From Heterocephalus glaber (lineage: Eukaryota; Chordata; Mammalia; Rodentia; Bathyergidae), in assembly GCF_000247695.1 (NCBI RefSeq), contig NW_004624743.1, positions 4,181,938 to 4,245,937 of the forward strand: DNA of 64,000 nt, written 5' to 3'. This document shows, piece by piece, positions 38,520 to 49,474 of this stretch. The notes under the pieces are model-generated. The model saw only the letters and a program-made list of their open reading frames with translations, did not search any database and was not told the origin of the DNA. How positions within the stretch are numbered: the first letter of the stretch is position 1; every line of letters begins with the position of its first letter. Position numbers and translations under genes: made by a program.

Positions 38520-38910
38520 ATTTTAGTGATACATAGATACATAAAATTGTACATGTTAGTACCATGTGATGTTTCTCAACATGTATGCATTGTATAATGT
38601 CTAAACATATTTAACCCTCGTTTATCATTTTTTCAGGGTGAAAAATTTCAAAATTCCTTTTGAAAGCTTTTTGCAATATACAGTGCATCGTTATTGCATA
38701 TAAATCCCCCTACTAGGCCATAACACACCAGATCTTCTGGCCTTTGTCTAAGTGTGTCACCCTCACTCCCAGTCAAACTCTCCCTACCCCTTCTCCTCCT
38801 GACTCTCCCCAACCTGAGGTGACCGCCACTCTTCTGCTCTCTGCTCTTATGATCACACTCTACATCCAACACACGAGTGAGATCATGAAATAACTGTCCC
38901 TCTGTGCTTG
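38520..38910 (-). mobile_element. L1 3' UTR fragment (reverse, old)
   Basis: 'ctcctcctgactctccccaa' near 38789, then 'gccactcttctgctctctgc' near 38824 and 'ttatgatcacactctacatc' near 38847, parallels the reversed L1M 3' region that describes a 'cccattctactctctgt..atgagat' stretch. A 'gtacatgttagtaccatgtg' block lies near 38550. Diverged, with approximate ends. Confidence 0.55.
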
Positions 38911-39154
38911 GTAAATTTATTTTATATTTTACTTGGGAGTCTACATCCTACTTGGATAGAAGAGATGAAAATTAGTTCTATTTTAATATAAAACTATACT
39001 ATTTGATCATATTCATAAGGTAAGGAGATAATGGAGTTATTCATTCTGCTTTTTATTTTTGTATGCTATTCACTAAAATATTTGGTGTAATAGCAGGGAT
39101 GCTTTAACAATAACTGCAAACATACGAACATAAAAAGAAATAAAATTAGGTGTT
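38911..39154. other. AT-rich intronic sequence with no assignable feature
   Basis: Nothing recognised. Borders the adapter-like insertion. Confidence 0.5.
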
Positions 39155-39225
39155 TGTAGTTCAGAAGTGTGCTCTTCCGATCTATACGAGATAGGCTCAA
39201 GTGACTGTAGTTCAGAAGTGTGCTC
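39155..39225 (+). other. Illumina index-adapter-like sequence (probable assembly artefact)
   Basis: The stretch contains GTTCAGAAGTGTGCTC joined to TTCCGATCT (to 39183), which is the 3' half of the TruSeq read-2 adapter with one mismatch. Then follow ATACGAGAT (39184-39192), the last nine bases of P7; AGGCTCAA (39193-39200), exactly where an 8-base index sits; and GTGACTG plus AGTTCAGA and GTGTGCTC (39201-39225), the adapter again, with mismatches at two sites. The 20-mer TGTAGTTCAGAAGTGTGCTC occurs at 39155-39174 and 39206-39225. Library adapter has probably been assembled into the genome where a native 20-mer resembles it. The adapter identity is from established knowledge. Confidence 0.92.
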
Positions 39226-39594
39226 ACTTCATAAGTTATTTCAAAGAAACTCTTATTTCCTGCAATGGTTGGTTGGGTTAAGAGTATTTCTCTACCATGT
39301 TAATGGAGCAGGATTTCGTAAATGTATGTACAGTGCCTGTGCGTAGGTACAGTACAGTGCATGGCATTATTGCTTACTTTTACATAAACTGTTCTTCATT
39401 ATGAACTCAGTTACTGAAGATGAGTAAGTTGTTTGAACACACAGTTAAATTTAAAACTACACTAAATTGTAACAAAAGAAAAAGCAGGGATGCGTGGGTA
39501 TTGGCTTTTCAAATAACTCAAAAGTTGTTGCAGCTATTTCTTCATGTAATTATTTATTTTTAACATGTATTGACCCAAGTATTTTGCTTATGTT
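39226..39594. other. AT-rich intronic sequence with no assignable feature
   Basis: Nothing recognised; flanks the artefact on the right. Confidence 0.5.
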
Positions 39595-39790
39595 ATTAAT
39601 TTTAATCTGTCTATCAATAGAAATCAAAAGACATTACCAATTCCATTTACCGAACAGAATCTGAGGCTCAGAAATCTGGACTACATGTCCTCATTTATTC
39701 AGAACATGAAGTCACAAGAAGAAAGTCACAGTTTACAGCCTAGCTCTATTTCAATGCAAAGCCTGCGCTGTTACCTCTGAGGCTGAGGCC
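39595..39790 (-). repeat. MIR SINE fragment (reverse)
   Basis: 'gaatctgaggctcagaaatc' near 39657, then 'acatgaagtcacaagaagaa' near 39704, 'cctagctctatttcaatg' near 39739 and 'aaagcctgcgctgttacctc' near 39759, parallels reverse MIR (gaaactgaggctcagagagg ... ggtcacacagc ... cccatgctcttaacc). Confidence 0.7.
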
Positions 39791-39899
39791 AATGGCCAAG
39801 GTCACTCATGGAGTGTAAGTCCTTTAAAGTTTATAGCACAATAAGCAGCATCCCTCTCACTTGCAATGGGCAGGATTGTAGCAAACTTGGGACTGCAGG

Positions 39900-40115
39900 C
39901 TTTGCAGCTGCAGAACTGTGACTGGAGCCAAACTCTGTAGTTTATTAGCCATGTGAACATAAGCAAATTATTTAATCACTCAGCAGCTCAATTTTCTCTG
40001 TATAATAGAAGCAGTAACAAATAGTACCCATTTCAAAGAATGCTGAGAGGATTAAATAAATTAGTATTTAACTTATTGAGCCAAAATTTGGTTCACAGTA
40101 AAGTCTGACGTTAAA
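39900..40115 (+). repeat. MIR SINE fragment
   Basis: 'gtgactggagccaaactctg' near 39918, then 'tagccatgtgaacataagca' near 39946, 'ttatttaatcactcagcagc' near 39968 and 'gagaggattaaataaattag' near 40046, is MIR in order. A long copy, close to the full element. Confidence 0.8.
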
Positions 40116-42109
40116 ATCAATATCATATCACAATTAGTTGGTAACAGACATTTGAGCAAAAAAGGATATCTGTATGTATAAATTAATTTTGAAAGAAGCA
40201 GTAAGTGTTGAGTATATCATGTCATTTATTTATTTAAAAATTTTTAGCACTTTTCATTGAATATGCCTGTACCTACACAAAGATAACTGGTAGCACACAA
40301 TGATATAAAAAATGAATATATATATATATATGAAGCACTCACTGGATCTAATGTATATGTTTTCTATGTATAAATATTTGTTTATTTGTTATGAAGGTTC
40401 AGTATTATATTACTTAAATAATACTAACTTACAATTTTCAAAATGTTTACATGTATCATTTTTGTTCTTATAACTCTATAGATGAAATTCTTAAAGATGT
40501 CTACAATTACCTAAATTATCTTATTAATTTTAAGAAAACTGGATAATTTTGACATGTTGAAACACCACATTATTTTCAATTGAAGACCTCAGTTTTTAAT
40601 TTTCATAAAGCCTTTTGAAATCATCTAAGTCTTAACTCCTGTTGGCATAATGGTTTGGGATGCTGCCTTATAAGGGCTCCCTTGCGAACTAGTTTAATTG
40701 CCAGAAATAGTGTCAGTGATGAAAATACATTTGAGTGCCATTCCTGAAATTTAATCATGTCACATTAAACAGCCAGGAGGGAAATGTATATGGCTACTGT
40801 GGGCCACAAAGCCCAATAAATGAAAACAATTCTAGTTATTTTTAAATTAGTTGGCTAATGTGCTAGTGACTTCCTTTGTGCTTATTCTGATTTAAACATC
40901 ACAATCTGTGAAACATACATGGCCAGGCATATCTGCTCTTATGAGAAGAGATTCCTCATTCCAGCTCATCAGCATTTATCTTTCACGGTGTTTATGAAAA
41001 CAGCTGCATGCATATTTGAGAATAAAACATATAAACACATAAAAGGACTTTAATCAGAAGAACTGTTGTGATGCTGTGATAAACACCACTGGAACACCTA
41101 CAGGATTTTCTCTTATCAATCAGCAGTCATTTAAATCAGAAGTATTATTCCTTAACTGAGTTATAAATATTAGTAAATAATTACTGGAACTTTCACAGGC
41201 AAATTTTATGTCAAGTATTAACAAGGTTATTCCAGACATCTGAAATAATGAAACTATTACTGAAAAATTTCATTTGATCATTAACGTATATATACTAATT
41301 ATTACCAAATAATTGTGTACCACATCATAATAGATAAGATTAGATATAAATTTTTTCTCCATAAAGTATAAGACCTTAATAGTTATATTAAAGGCACAGA
41401 TTATAATAGAATCCATAGACTTATTCTTATAATATTTATTAAACATAATAACATAAAAATCTTGCTTTTAATTATTTAACTGTAAATGAATAAAAGTATT
41501 TATTTCAAATGTCCAATACCACTAATATTAAAAATATTTCTTTTAATTGTAAAGGCAAAGGCTGCCTTAGAATACAACTTAAAATTGAAAGTCCAGTAAA
41601 AATTAAGGAAAAGCAGAGAAAGGCTAAGATCTGAGATGGACAAATCCTTTTGGCACCGAAAGATGATAAAATCTGTCCGTCTACACAGTGAAAACATTAT
41701 CTCCCAAATTACTGCTTTAATATATTTCATGGCTCATTAGTGGTAGTAGCTGTTTTGATCACAGTAGGCATATGTGCCTATTGATAAATACATAAGTGAT
41801 GTAATATGAACAATCAAGATTTCCATATGCACAAGAGCCTAAAAAGGAAAGCACCTGTCTTATTTTAAATCCATTTTCCTAAGCTCACTGCAGCTTATAA
41901 TTCTAAGAGATCTATTGAATCAAAGGAAAGCAATTCAATTTTCTATCCACATTTATTGAACACCAACTAATATGCTTGAATACATTTTACTACATTGACA
42001 AAAGCAGCTTTAGAATACTGCTTCAAAATGGAAAACTTGATCAAAAATAACTTGATGGTAGTTGAAGACACCGAGAAAAATCAGATATCATTTTTACACT
42101 TGAGGAACT
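40116..42109. other. Very AT-rich intronic sequence
   Basis: Includes an (AT)n run near 40314-40331. Frames such as the 76-residue one at 41500-41730 (minus) are lysine- and leucine-rich chance frames. No repeat family recognised. Confidence 0.5.
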
Positions 42110-42450
42110 CAGAATGCTGGGTTCATTCCTTCAGCTGGCTATTTACTGGGCACATGCTGTGTGCCAGCACTCTCCTGGCAACTGTGATTACAACGGGAAA
42201 ATCCCTGTCATGAAGTGTAAGTACTGAGCAAACAGTCAATAAATAATGTGTAAATGTGAAAACATGTGTTAGTGATCAGGGTGAAGGAGGAAAAGAAAAG
42301 CAGAAAAGCATGTTGCAGCGTGTTGACGTCAAGAGGTAAATGGCCAAGGAAGGGCTCACAGAGGAGAGGGCATCTATGCAATGACCAGAAGGAGTACAGG
42401 AGTGTGTCTCTACTGAGGACAGAGTAATGGAAAGTTAATGTCTGGGGCAA
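42110..42450 (-). repeat. L2 LINE fragment (reverse)
   Basis: 'ttactgggcacatgctgtgt' near 42144 and 'gccagcactctcctgg' are the 'gagcacctactatgtgccag' region of reversed L2. 'gagcaaacagtcaataaata' near 42226, 'aatggccaaggaagggctca' near 42339 and 'gaggagagggcatc' continue in the order seen in long reverse L2 copies. Confidence 0.7.
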
Positions 42451-42504
42451 GAACGTGACTTGTATTTGCAGGAAATGCTAGGAGGTCAGTGAGACTACAT
42501 CTGT

Positions 42505-42850
42505 TTCAGCCAGCTTTTCCTTTCCTGGACAACAATACCCAAAATTCACAATTGAAAGGAGCTGAGGGTTAATTTGGCTCATGGTTTGAGGATTCAGTCC
42601 ATGGTCAGCTGGCTCCAAGGCAGAAACCTCCTGGCAGAAGGGTGTGGGGAGGAAACATGCTTAGTTCTATGGCACCTGGAAACCAAAGCAGGGGAGCAGG
42701 GCTGGAGAAGAAGGAGCCAGGACCAGGCACGGGTCTCAAGGCCATGCTTCCATGTCCCACCCAGACATCCTCAGAAGGGTGGGTCTCGAATCCAAAGGTT
42801 AGCTTTGTGCCTGCCCACCGCTGTTCTACACAAGCAAGAACATTACTGAG
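42505..42850 (-). mobile_element. MaLR-type LTR (reverse orientation)
   Basis: 'cagccagcttttcctttcc' near 42508, then 'gggttaatttggctcatggt', 'attcagtccatggtcagctg' and 'gctccaaggcagaaacctcc'. Same block order as 5095-5440. Frames inside (up to 91 residues) are LTR sequence. The 5' end on the minus strand is not clear. Confidence 0.7.
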
Positions 42851-43780
42851 ATGGGGCTGGAGGAAGATGAAGGAGTAAGCTGAGGTACAGATGGGTCTGA
42901 TTCTCAGGACACACAGTGCCTGCCATTAGGAAAATGGGTGGCTGGGCTGCAGGGTCGTGTATCCAGGCTTTTTAAAAATGGTTCCCTCTGGAAGCTGGGT
43001 TTCAATTAGACTAGAGATAGCACCTACAGAAGCAGAGAGAAGGTTCAGAAAAGAAAGCCTGAAAGGTGGAAGACTTTATGTTTAAAAAAACTTTATTTGT
43101 CACCTCCTTTGCTTTGCAATTTTCTTTGCACGATTAAGAATGAATTCCTTCCTGGGTGTGTATGAATGTGAGTGTGTGAGCTGTGCGTGAATGTCTGTTA
43201 CACATACATTTCTGACACTCATCTTCCACTCTTGCCTCCCAAAATGAAACAGAGTAGACACAGGACAAAGGGGCAAAGGGAGGTGCCCATGAAGCCAGAT
43301 GTTTTCATTTACCCAGGGCTCTCTCAGTAAGAATTCATTGAAGTATCGTTATTCTTGAGATGACACAGGTAATAATGTACACCCCTTTGTGAGTATTCAA
43401 AATACACAGAACACACAGAGATGATGACACAATTCAGTAACAAATATTATTCCTGTATGGGAAGTTTCTTTTTATATTCTTACCATTCTTTTCTGTTACT
43501 GTGTTTAATTTTATTGAATTAAAAGCAATAACAAATTAATGGTATTGATATTTACCTTCCATTTTTATTATAAATATTCTAGAGTTTATTTTTATCTTTT
43601 ATATTTTATCATTTGTATAGATATTTTATTTTTATGTTAATTTTTATTCCTTTGCAACATTTTTTTTGTACATATTAAAAATGATTTCATTTTAAATTAA
43701 GTCAGAAATATAAAATTCCACTAAATATGTACAACATGAGGCATCAAAAGGAAGGAAAAGATGTGGAGGTAGCAAAGCAA
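42851..43780. other. Intronic sequence with no assignable feature
   Basis: Mixed, then very AT-rich (43.44-43.74 kb). Nothing recognised. Confidence 0.5.
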
Positions 43781-45605
43781 CTAAGATTATAGTTTTCCAA
43801 GAGGAGACTGAAGACCGTTTGGGATTGAACACCTGGACTGTAACGTTTTAGTAAAGGCGTCCTCTGACAAATCCTGTAGTTCATCTCCATCTCTTTCCCT
43901 CTCTCTCCTGACTGAAGCTTTGCTCAAACAAATGGTTTCTCTACCTTTTCTACAGGGGTCAGGTGACCATACGGAGGTAACCCTTATGGAGACAGCCCTC
44001 TGTGACATGACACAGTAGGAAGAAAGTTCATCCGCTTTACTCAGGACAGAAGCCAGAATATTGGCTATAAAAATGTCCTGTCAGCTCCCAAGAGGCTAAC
44101 TTTGGGCGGCTTGGACTGGGTACCACCTGGAACCTGACAGTGATTCCTTGTGGCCCTGGAGTGAGCAGTATCTCTATTGCCTCAAAGTGTGGAACTGAAC
44201 CTTCAGTGTGGCAGAATGTTCTTTCCTACTCTGAGTTTTCTAAAGCCTTTAGGAAGCCACAGAAAAACACCAGAATTATATCCAGCAACTGAGGCAACAA
44301 ACAGAGCAGATAAGGTCTTTGATTAGTTAGACCCTCTCCCAAATCAATGAAATAAACGAATTCCTCAATCAGAATGTGTAGCGGGGTGAACCCTAAGTGA
44401 CTCCCTGGGTCTTCTTGTCTCAAAGAAAAGATGAGCAGAGCAAGCACACAATGTCAGAGCAAATGGCAGGTCCCAGGAGGCACTGCCTGGCACCTCACAT
44501 TCAGAGAGAAGTCTGAGCTTAAATATGAGTGAGGCGAGAGTATCAAACCCAGTCAAAGAAAAATAGGTTTCATGAGACACAACATCAAAACTGAGTGGAA
44601 GTCCCCAGGCACAAACTGATGCCAAAGATGTTGACAGCAGATCTCAATATATCCTCCCAGAACCCAGCTGGCTTCTTGCATCTCAAGGACATTTTGAGGT
44701 GTAGGGACTTCAGCACAGATCTGTGATGGAAGGAGCTTCTGCATCCAGTGACCATGCACTCCTCCTTCGTGGTCCACAAGTCAGCAGCCAGCTGCCTCCT
44801 CAGTTCTCTGGCAGCTCAGAGGGGCAGCATGTCTATTCCTTTTCCATGATGACAGCGTCTGTCTCATAAGGCCCTCACCCTCAAAGATCAACTCTGATCT
44901 CTACCTTAATTTTCCCATGTCCTGTGCCTTCTTTCCGTGTCCTGTGTCTACATGCTCAGATGCCAATTCTGGAGGTCACTCAGTGAGTAGCATGAGCTAG
45001 AGCATCTCAGTGACACTTGTTCCCAGGCTGGTCTCTCAGGACGCATCTCCCTGATAGTTCTGAGGTGAGGAAAACGCGAAGGTCTCCCCTTCCAATTGTG
45101 TCCCTCGAAGGCTCCTGTGAGGCAGAGATGGCCTTACTGTGCCTAATGTGCAAGAAGCCAGGAGGTGCTTCCAGCTCTACCAAAGGTCCCGGCTTCCTGA
45201 AAGGTCTTCTGTTTTGGCCTCAAATTGTACATATGTAAAATAGTTCACGGACATCAGTCTGTTCTTCATCTTAACAAACTGTTCATTCAGAGGCATCTTG
45301 GCGGTTTCTCACCACAGGTTCCAGGGTTCACTGAGGACCCACCTTCAAGTCCCATGAAACAAAGAAGTAAAGGATGCAGCTCTGTGCCTGAGAAGGAAAA
45401 GGACCCCCAAACCCCGACTTCAGCCTGGCAAGAGTCAGGAAGGTTGCATCAGCCTGTGGTTGTGCAGTCGCTCACTTCCTCAATTGGCGTTGTTCATCCA
45501 TCTGTGCCCTGCGGTGTTCTTCATCAACATGTTCGGTATCTTCCTCCAATTATTTTAGGACTGAGAAAGGTTTTTTTTTCCCAATCCAAGGCTTATGTTT
45601 GATAC
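43781..45605. other. Unassigned, less AT-rich 1.8-kb block
   Basis: A block with clearly different composition from both flanks, with many short overlapping frames on both strands (125 residues plus at 45225-45602; 86 and 73 residues minus at 44.2-44.6 kb). No motif, splice-linked exon or repeat family is recognisable. An old LTR/ERV or a decayed pseudogene is possible. No coding call is justified. Confidence 0.4.
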
Positions 45606-46806
45606 TCAGAATTTATTTATTTTAGTGAAATTTATTAGGATTAAGAGGATCACTAAGCAGTTTTACAGATCATCATTTTATATATAAAACTCAGAGAAAT
45701 AATTTTATATTATTCTCTATTTTATTTTATAAAGAACAGGGTGAAAGGAGTAGTAAAAGTGGGAAAAAAGCAAACTGAGAAATGTGTTACTGTTTCAAAA
45801 GAGGACATATATGGGAGACAGAGGGGGAGAGAGAGAGACAGACAGAGAGAGAGAGAGAGAGACAGAGACAGAGAGAGAATGTAGTATACAGGTTTATCTC
45901 AATCATCTGGATCTGAAGTACAATCTCAGTTTAGAAGAAAACATACTGAGCTGGCAAGCCAATGACCTGTATCACTAGTAGTTCTACTTCTATCACTAAT
46001 TAATTGAAAAAGCTGTGGCAAAGCACCTCACAGGTGTGTTTCAGTTTCTACACCTGAATTCTCATCTGTATCTTATTCTGAATCTACACAGAATACTGCT
46101 TTGATGATCCAATAGTCTAATACATGTAAACTGGTAGCATATGATCTTTTCATACTTGCCCAACAATTATAAAGTGATACCATTAGTGTTCTCATTCTCA
46201 TGTGTTTCAGCCTAATGTAGGCTCCCTCCTGTGAACTCCACTTATTACTTTTTCCCAGTTTGTTTATCTTTAGAGGGGTAATACTTTCAGCCTCTTTGTA
46301 AATACTCCAAGCAAATAGGGATCCTACCATTTAATTCATCATCTCAAAACTCTACTGTCTTAGCTTTCCAAGAAGACAAACTGTGAAATCCTTGCTGATG
46401 GGTGGGCCAGGCACACTGAATCCTTCTCTACTTCCACTTTTACTTGGAATAGAGGCATCCACTTCCAGTGCCTCTCCCATCCTAAGTGACCACGCTGGTG
46501 GTAAAAGGTAAGTCAGACACATATTCAAAAGCTGAAGTGGGATTCATGGAGGAGGTAGGTTTGGATATCTGAGGACCTGATGACATTCTTTTCAGGTCAC
46601 AGATTCTATGCTCACAAGTGTTTTGTGCTCAGCCATGTCCCCCTTAAAAATTGTACACGTACAACATTAGGGACAGCAAAGATAAGACTGTGCCATTTCG
46701 ATCAATTAGGCATGCACTCAGAATGAAAATGATATTGATTTCGGCCCAGATTTCATTATAAATGAGAGATATATAATTAAAATTATATAGACATGTAAAT
46801 ACTTAC
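45606..46806. other. Intronic sequence next to the EGF3 donor
   Basis: AT-rich apart from the GA microsatellite at 45812-45878. A weak MIR-like phrase ('cacaggtgtgtttcagtttc' near 46030) is too short to call. Confidence 0.5.
45812..45878. repeat. (GA)n/(GACA)n purine-rich microsatellite
   Basis: An imperfect GA run with interspersed GACA units, about 67 bp. The purine asymmetry could form triplex, but this is a common intronic feature. Confidence 0.93.
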
Positions 46807-46920
46807 TATATTGACAGTTTCTTCCCATAAATTCTCCTGGGCACTCACAGGAATAATTGGCGACCAGGTCTGTGCATATTCCACCATTTTTGCAAGGCTC
46901 AGCTTCACATTCATTTATGT
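46807..46920 (-). CDS. EDIL3: EDIL3 exon encoding EGF-like module 3 (calcium-binding)
   Basis: Read on the minus strand this 114-bp exon completes an Asp codon and encodes [16 protein letters not shown] followed by [21 protein letters not shown]. The six cysteines have EGF spacing (C-x4-C-x5-C-x8-C-x-C-x8-C). The leading D-I-N-E and the C-x-D-x4-Y-x-C-x-C pattern are the calcium-binding and Asp/Asn beta-hydroxylation signatures of cbEGF modules. It matches the third EGF module of EDIL3 (about residues 119-155 of the 480-residue human protein), a secreted matrix protein that binds integrins through an RGD in EGF2, not present here, and phospholipid through its discoidin domains. The acceptor is a pyrimidine-rich tract ending CCTCAG (AG at 46922-46921) and the donor is TATA|GTAAGT (GT at 46806-46805). 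Both flanking introns are phase 1, the usual layout of shuffled EGF exons. Probably exon 5; the exon number is from memory. Confidence 0.96.
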
Positions 46921-46922
46921 CT

Positions 46923-49310
46923 GAGGAAGACAGGACAGAGGAAGAGAATTGATGATAACATTACTAGGTGTCAGGAGGTTTGGGGCATTTTAAATAAAGA
47001 TGTCTGAGTCATGCTATTCCTTGACTATTCGTGTACAAGCCTGTATCAATGCATATGCTGCTTAAATCAATAGTTTGTGAAAAATCAAATTAAACCAATT
47101 TCAAAGAGAACTGAAAATTCAAAATGAAAGCAGATCAACTGAACTAGACCATTCTCCAATTCAGAAAATAAATATGAATAGTTTGGGAAAATATTTGATG
47201 TATACTTAGAATTAAATCAAACAAATTAGCCCCAATAGAGAGATGAATTGGTTTTACTTACAAGATCTAGACACCGCCCTGCAGCAACAACTGGCAATTA
47301 ACAGTCTCATTTCACCCTAATTCATTAAAATTCTCATTGACAGAGATGTTTAGTTTCTAAATAGTTCACCTTTGATGAATACAATGCGAAGCAAATCAGA
47401 ACTAATAGCTAATGCTCCTTACATACACAGTATAATAAACGTAAATGATGACCACTTCCTAATCCCACTCAGGAGGTCTAAAGTACGTGTTCTCAGGGAC
47501 CTACCTTTGGTGTGCCATTGTGAGATGTGATGCAAAGCCACATGAAATACAATGCATTCAACCAATTACACTCATTTCCATGCTGATTTGAAACATTTTA
47601 GAGATAAAGAGTGCATTTTCAAAGCAAAAAGGAAAAAAATTAATTCAGCCAAATATCCCTCCCTGATATTTACAAGCCTTCCCTTCCAAGAGTAGCACCA
47701 GGAGGAGCTGGGAAAGCTGACAGCGCCCCCATCTCTCACCTCCTGTCATTCACTCTGTGCTCCCTGTCAGCTCTGAATCCCAGGCTCGGTTGTTTGTTTT
47801 TCATCATCTTACAAACCTAAATGGCATTATTGGCAATGATCTGTTAGCATGTCTTTCCCCCTCACTCACATGGCCGGCTTTCCACATGAAGATCCTGTCC
47901 TGCCCTATCTTGCTGCTCTGGAAAGCCATGCTATACCCAGAAGCCTTCTGATCTAGCATAACAAAGGTATTCCCAAAGCCCTGCGTTATCCTAGTGTCTC
48001 TCGCAGCACTATGATCGCCAAATCTTCCTCTCAAGAGAGAACAAAGGGAAAACACTAAAAGCTGTCTATCTGCCCTTTCTTTCAACTTCTTTCTTCTTAC
48101 AGTGCCCCTTCCTGCAAGCAGCTTTGGCCACTTTTATCCAAAGTCCAGTCTGAGAGTGTGGCCCAGACTTCCTAAGGCAGGTGATGACCTGCTCTGAAGG
48201 CAGTGTTCTTTGGTCTTTCTTTATCCCAACTTGAACTTAAAGAAAATTCATGACTGTGTTCATCAAGAATCTAAATAATTTGAGTATTTTATAATGTCAG
48301 ATAATAGAATAAACTGTATTTGGTAATCATAAAGGAATTGTTTTAAATTCTGAGTGACTCATAGATAGACTGAGTCCTGAAGCTCTCCAGAGAAAAAATG
48401 GAGGTCAGGAGGGAAGAGAGGACAGATGTTGAGGAGAAAAACAAGAGGCATAAGTCATTTCAAGTTTTTATCTGATGAAGGATTTAGTTTTTTATTGATC
48501 TTATAAAAATTTTGTTAGCCTCAGTGGCATAAAAATATCACAGTGCTACTTATTTTGTTGCCAACTCAACCCAACAGAGTGGCAAAGTTTGTCTACTTTG
48601 TAACATGTCCAATGTCTTTCCTTCCATCATATCTACTCCAATTAGTTTTAGATAAGAGCATATCGATAGCTGATACACTAAATCTTCATTTGTTAGGAAA
48701 AATATTACTTTTTTTAGTAAAGTTGAACATAAAGTTATTTCTGTATACACTTCTATAGAAGAAAGTTAATACTGATGTATAGAGACTAAGTAAAGGATAC
48801 ATAATTTGTTTTGAAACTGAAGGAAAGGTCTAGTCAAGATTAACAAGGACAGGATGGAGATGGTGGTGTGTCTTCAAGTGGGCAACAAGAATGAATCACA
48901 ACTCTGTTATGATGGTGTCTGCATACATGATTGGTCCACTTGAATCGGAAGATATAAGAAAGAGGACAAGGGTTCTACAGGCAAGGACCCCAATGAGGGA
49001 CTAAATTACAATGAATCCTTAATGCCAGCTGAAAGAACCTGATTTTTTTTTTTTTGCACTGAAGATGTGGAGCAGATGGGAAGGTGTCACCTTTATCCTT
49101 CTACCTTAGAATGGCCTAGCAAAGCCTCCCTGGAGAGACAGAACAAAAAAGTAAGAAGCAAGACAGAGACCTGCCCAAGGTATGGTATAAACAGCCCCAC
49201 ATATAATTTCGTTGTTCTGTAGAAAGGCCTGTCCTGTCCGTTTTCTCATTTTAAGGTTTCATGCAGCATGAGTAAAATTGTAGCTAGGTGTTCCTACCTG
49301 GAAGTTGTAA
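46923..49310. other. Intronic sequence with no assignable feature
   Basis: Mixed. A slightly richer part at 47690-48200 has opposed short frames (64 and 93 residues) with no recognisable motif. Confidence 0.5.
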
Positions 49311-49326
49311 TAGAAGGAACTTTTAT

Positions 49327-49458
49327 TTTTGATTTAACAAGAATCCCTTCATTTTTGTTTTTTTTTTGTTTGTTTGTTTGTTTTTGTACTGGGGATTGAA
49401 CTCAGGACCTTATACTTGAGAGGCAGGCACCAGAACCACTGAGCTAAATCCCCGGCCC
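49327..49458 (-). mobile_element. ID SINE with an unusual 3' tail
   Basis: A minus-strand ID body (GGGCCGGGGATTTAGCTCAG on its own strand, A box TAGCTCAGTGG) ending near AGTAC. The tail is not simple poly-A: it has a (CAAA)n-rich segment, then about 21 bases of unique sequence (about 49333-49354), then a final short A-run (TTTTTG side near 49327). A perfect 16-bp target duplication, TAGAAGGAACTTTTAT, lies at 49311-49326 and 49459-49474, so the unique piece arrived with the element. Confidence 0.93.
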
Positions 49459-49474
49459 TAGAAGGAACTTTTAT

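Larger units (their letters stand above)
15575..46806 (-). other. EDIL3: EDIL3 intron between the EGF3 and discoidin-1 exons (complete)
   Basis: A 31,232-bp phase-1 intron bounded by GTAAGT on the minus strand at 46806 and TTCCCAG at 15575. It holds only repeats, unassigned AT-rich sequence and an apparent sequencing artefact near 39.2 kb. I found no internal exon with conserved coding character. The length is consistent with the very long introns of this gene in mammals. Confidence 0.93.

Noticed and set aside
39155..39225. Natural short direct repeat or CRISPR-like repeat-spacer pair
   Set aside because: The match to index-adapter order and spacing explains it fully; only two repeats, in a mammalian intron.
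42574..42878. Frames of 91 and 78 residues
   Set aside because: They fall inside the reverse MaLR LTR at 42505-42850.
45812..45878. Splicing-regulatory GA element for the EGF3 exon
   Set aside because: About 930 bp from the donor, a simple microsatellite, and no positional evidence.
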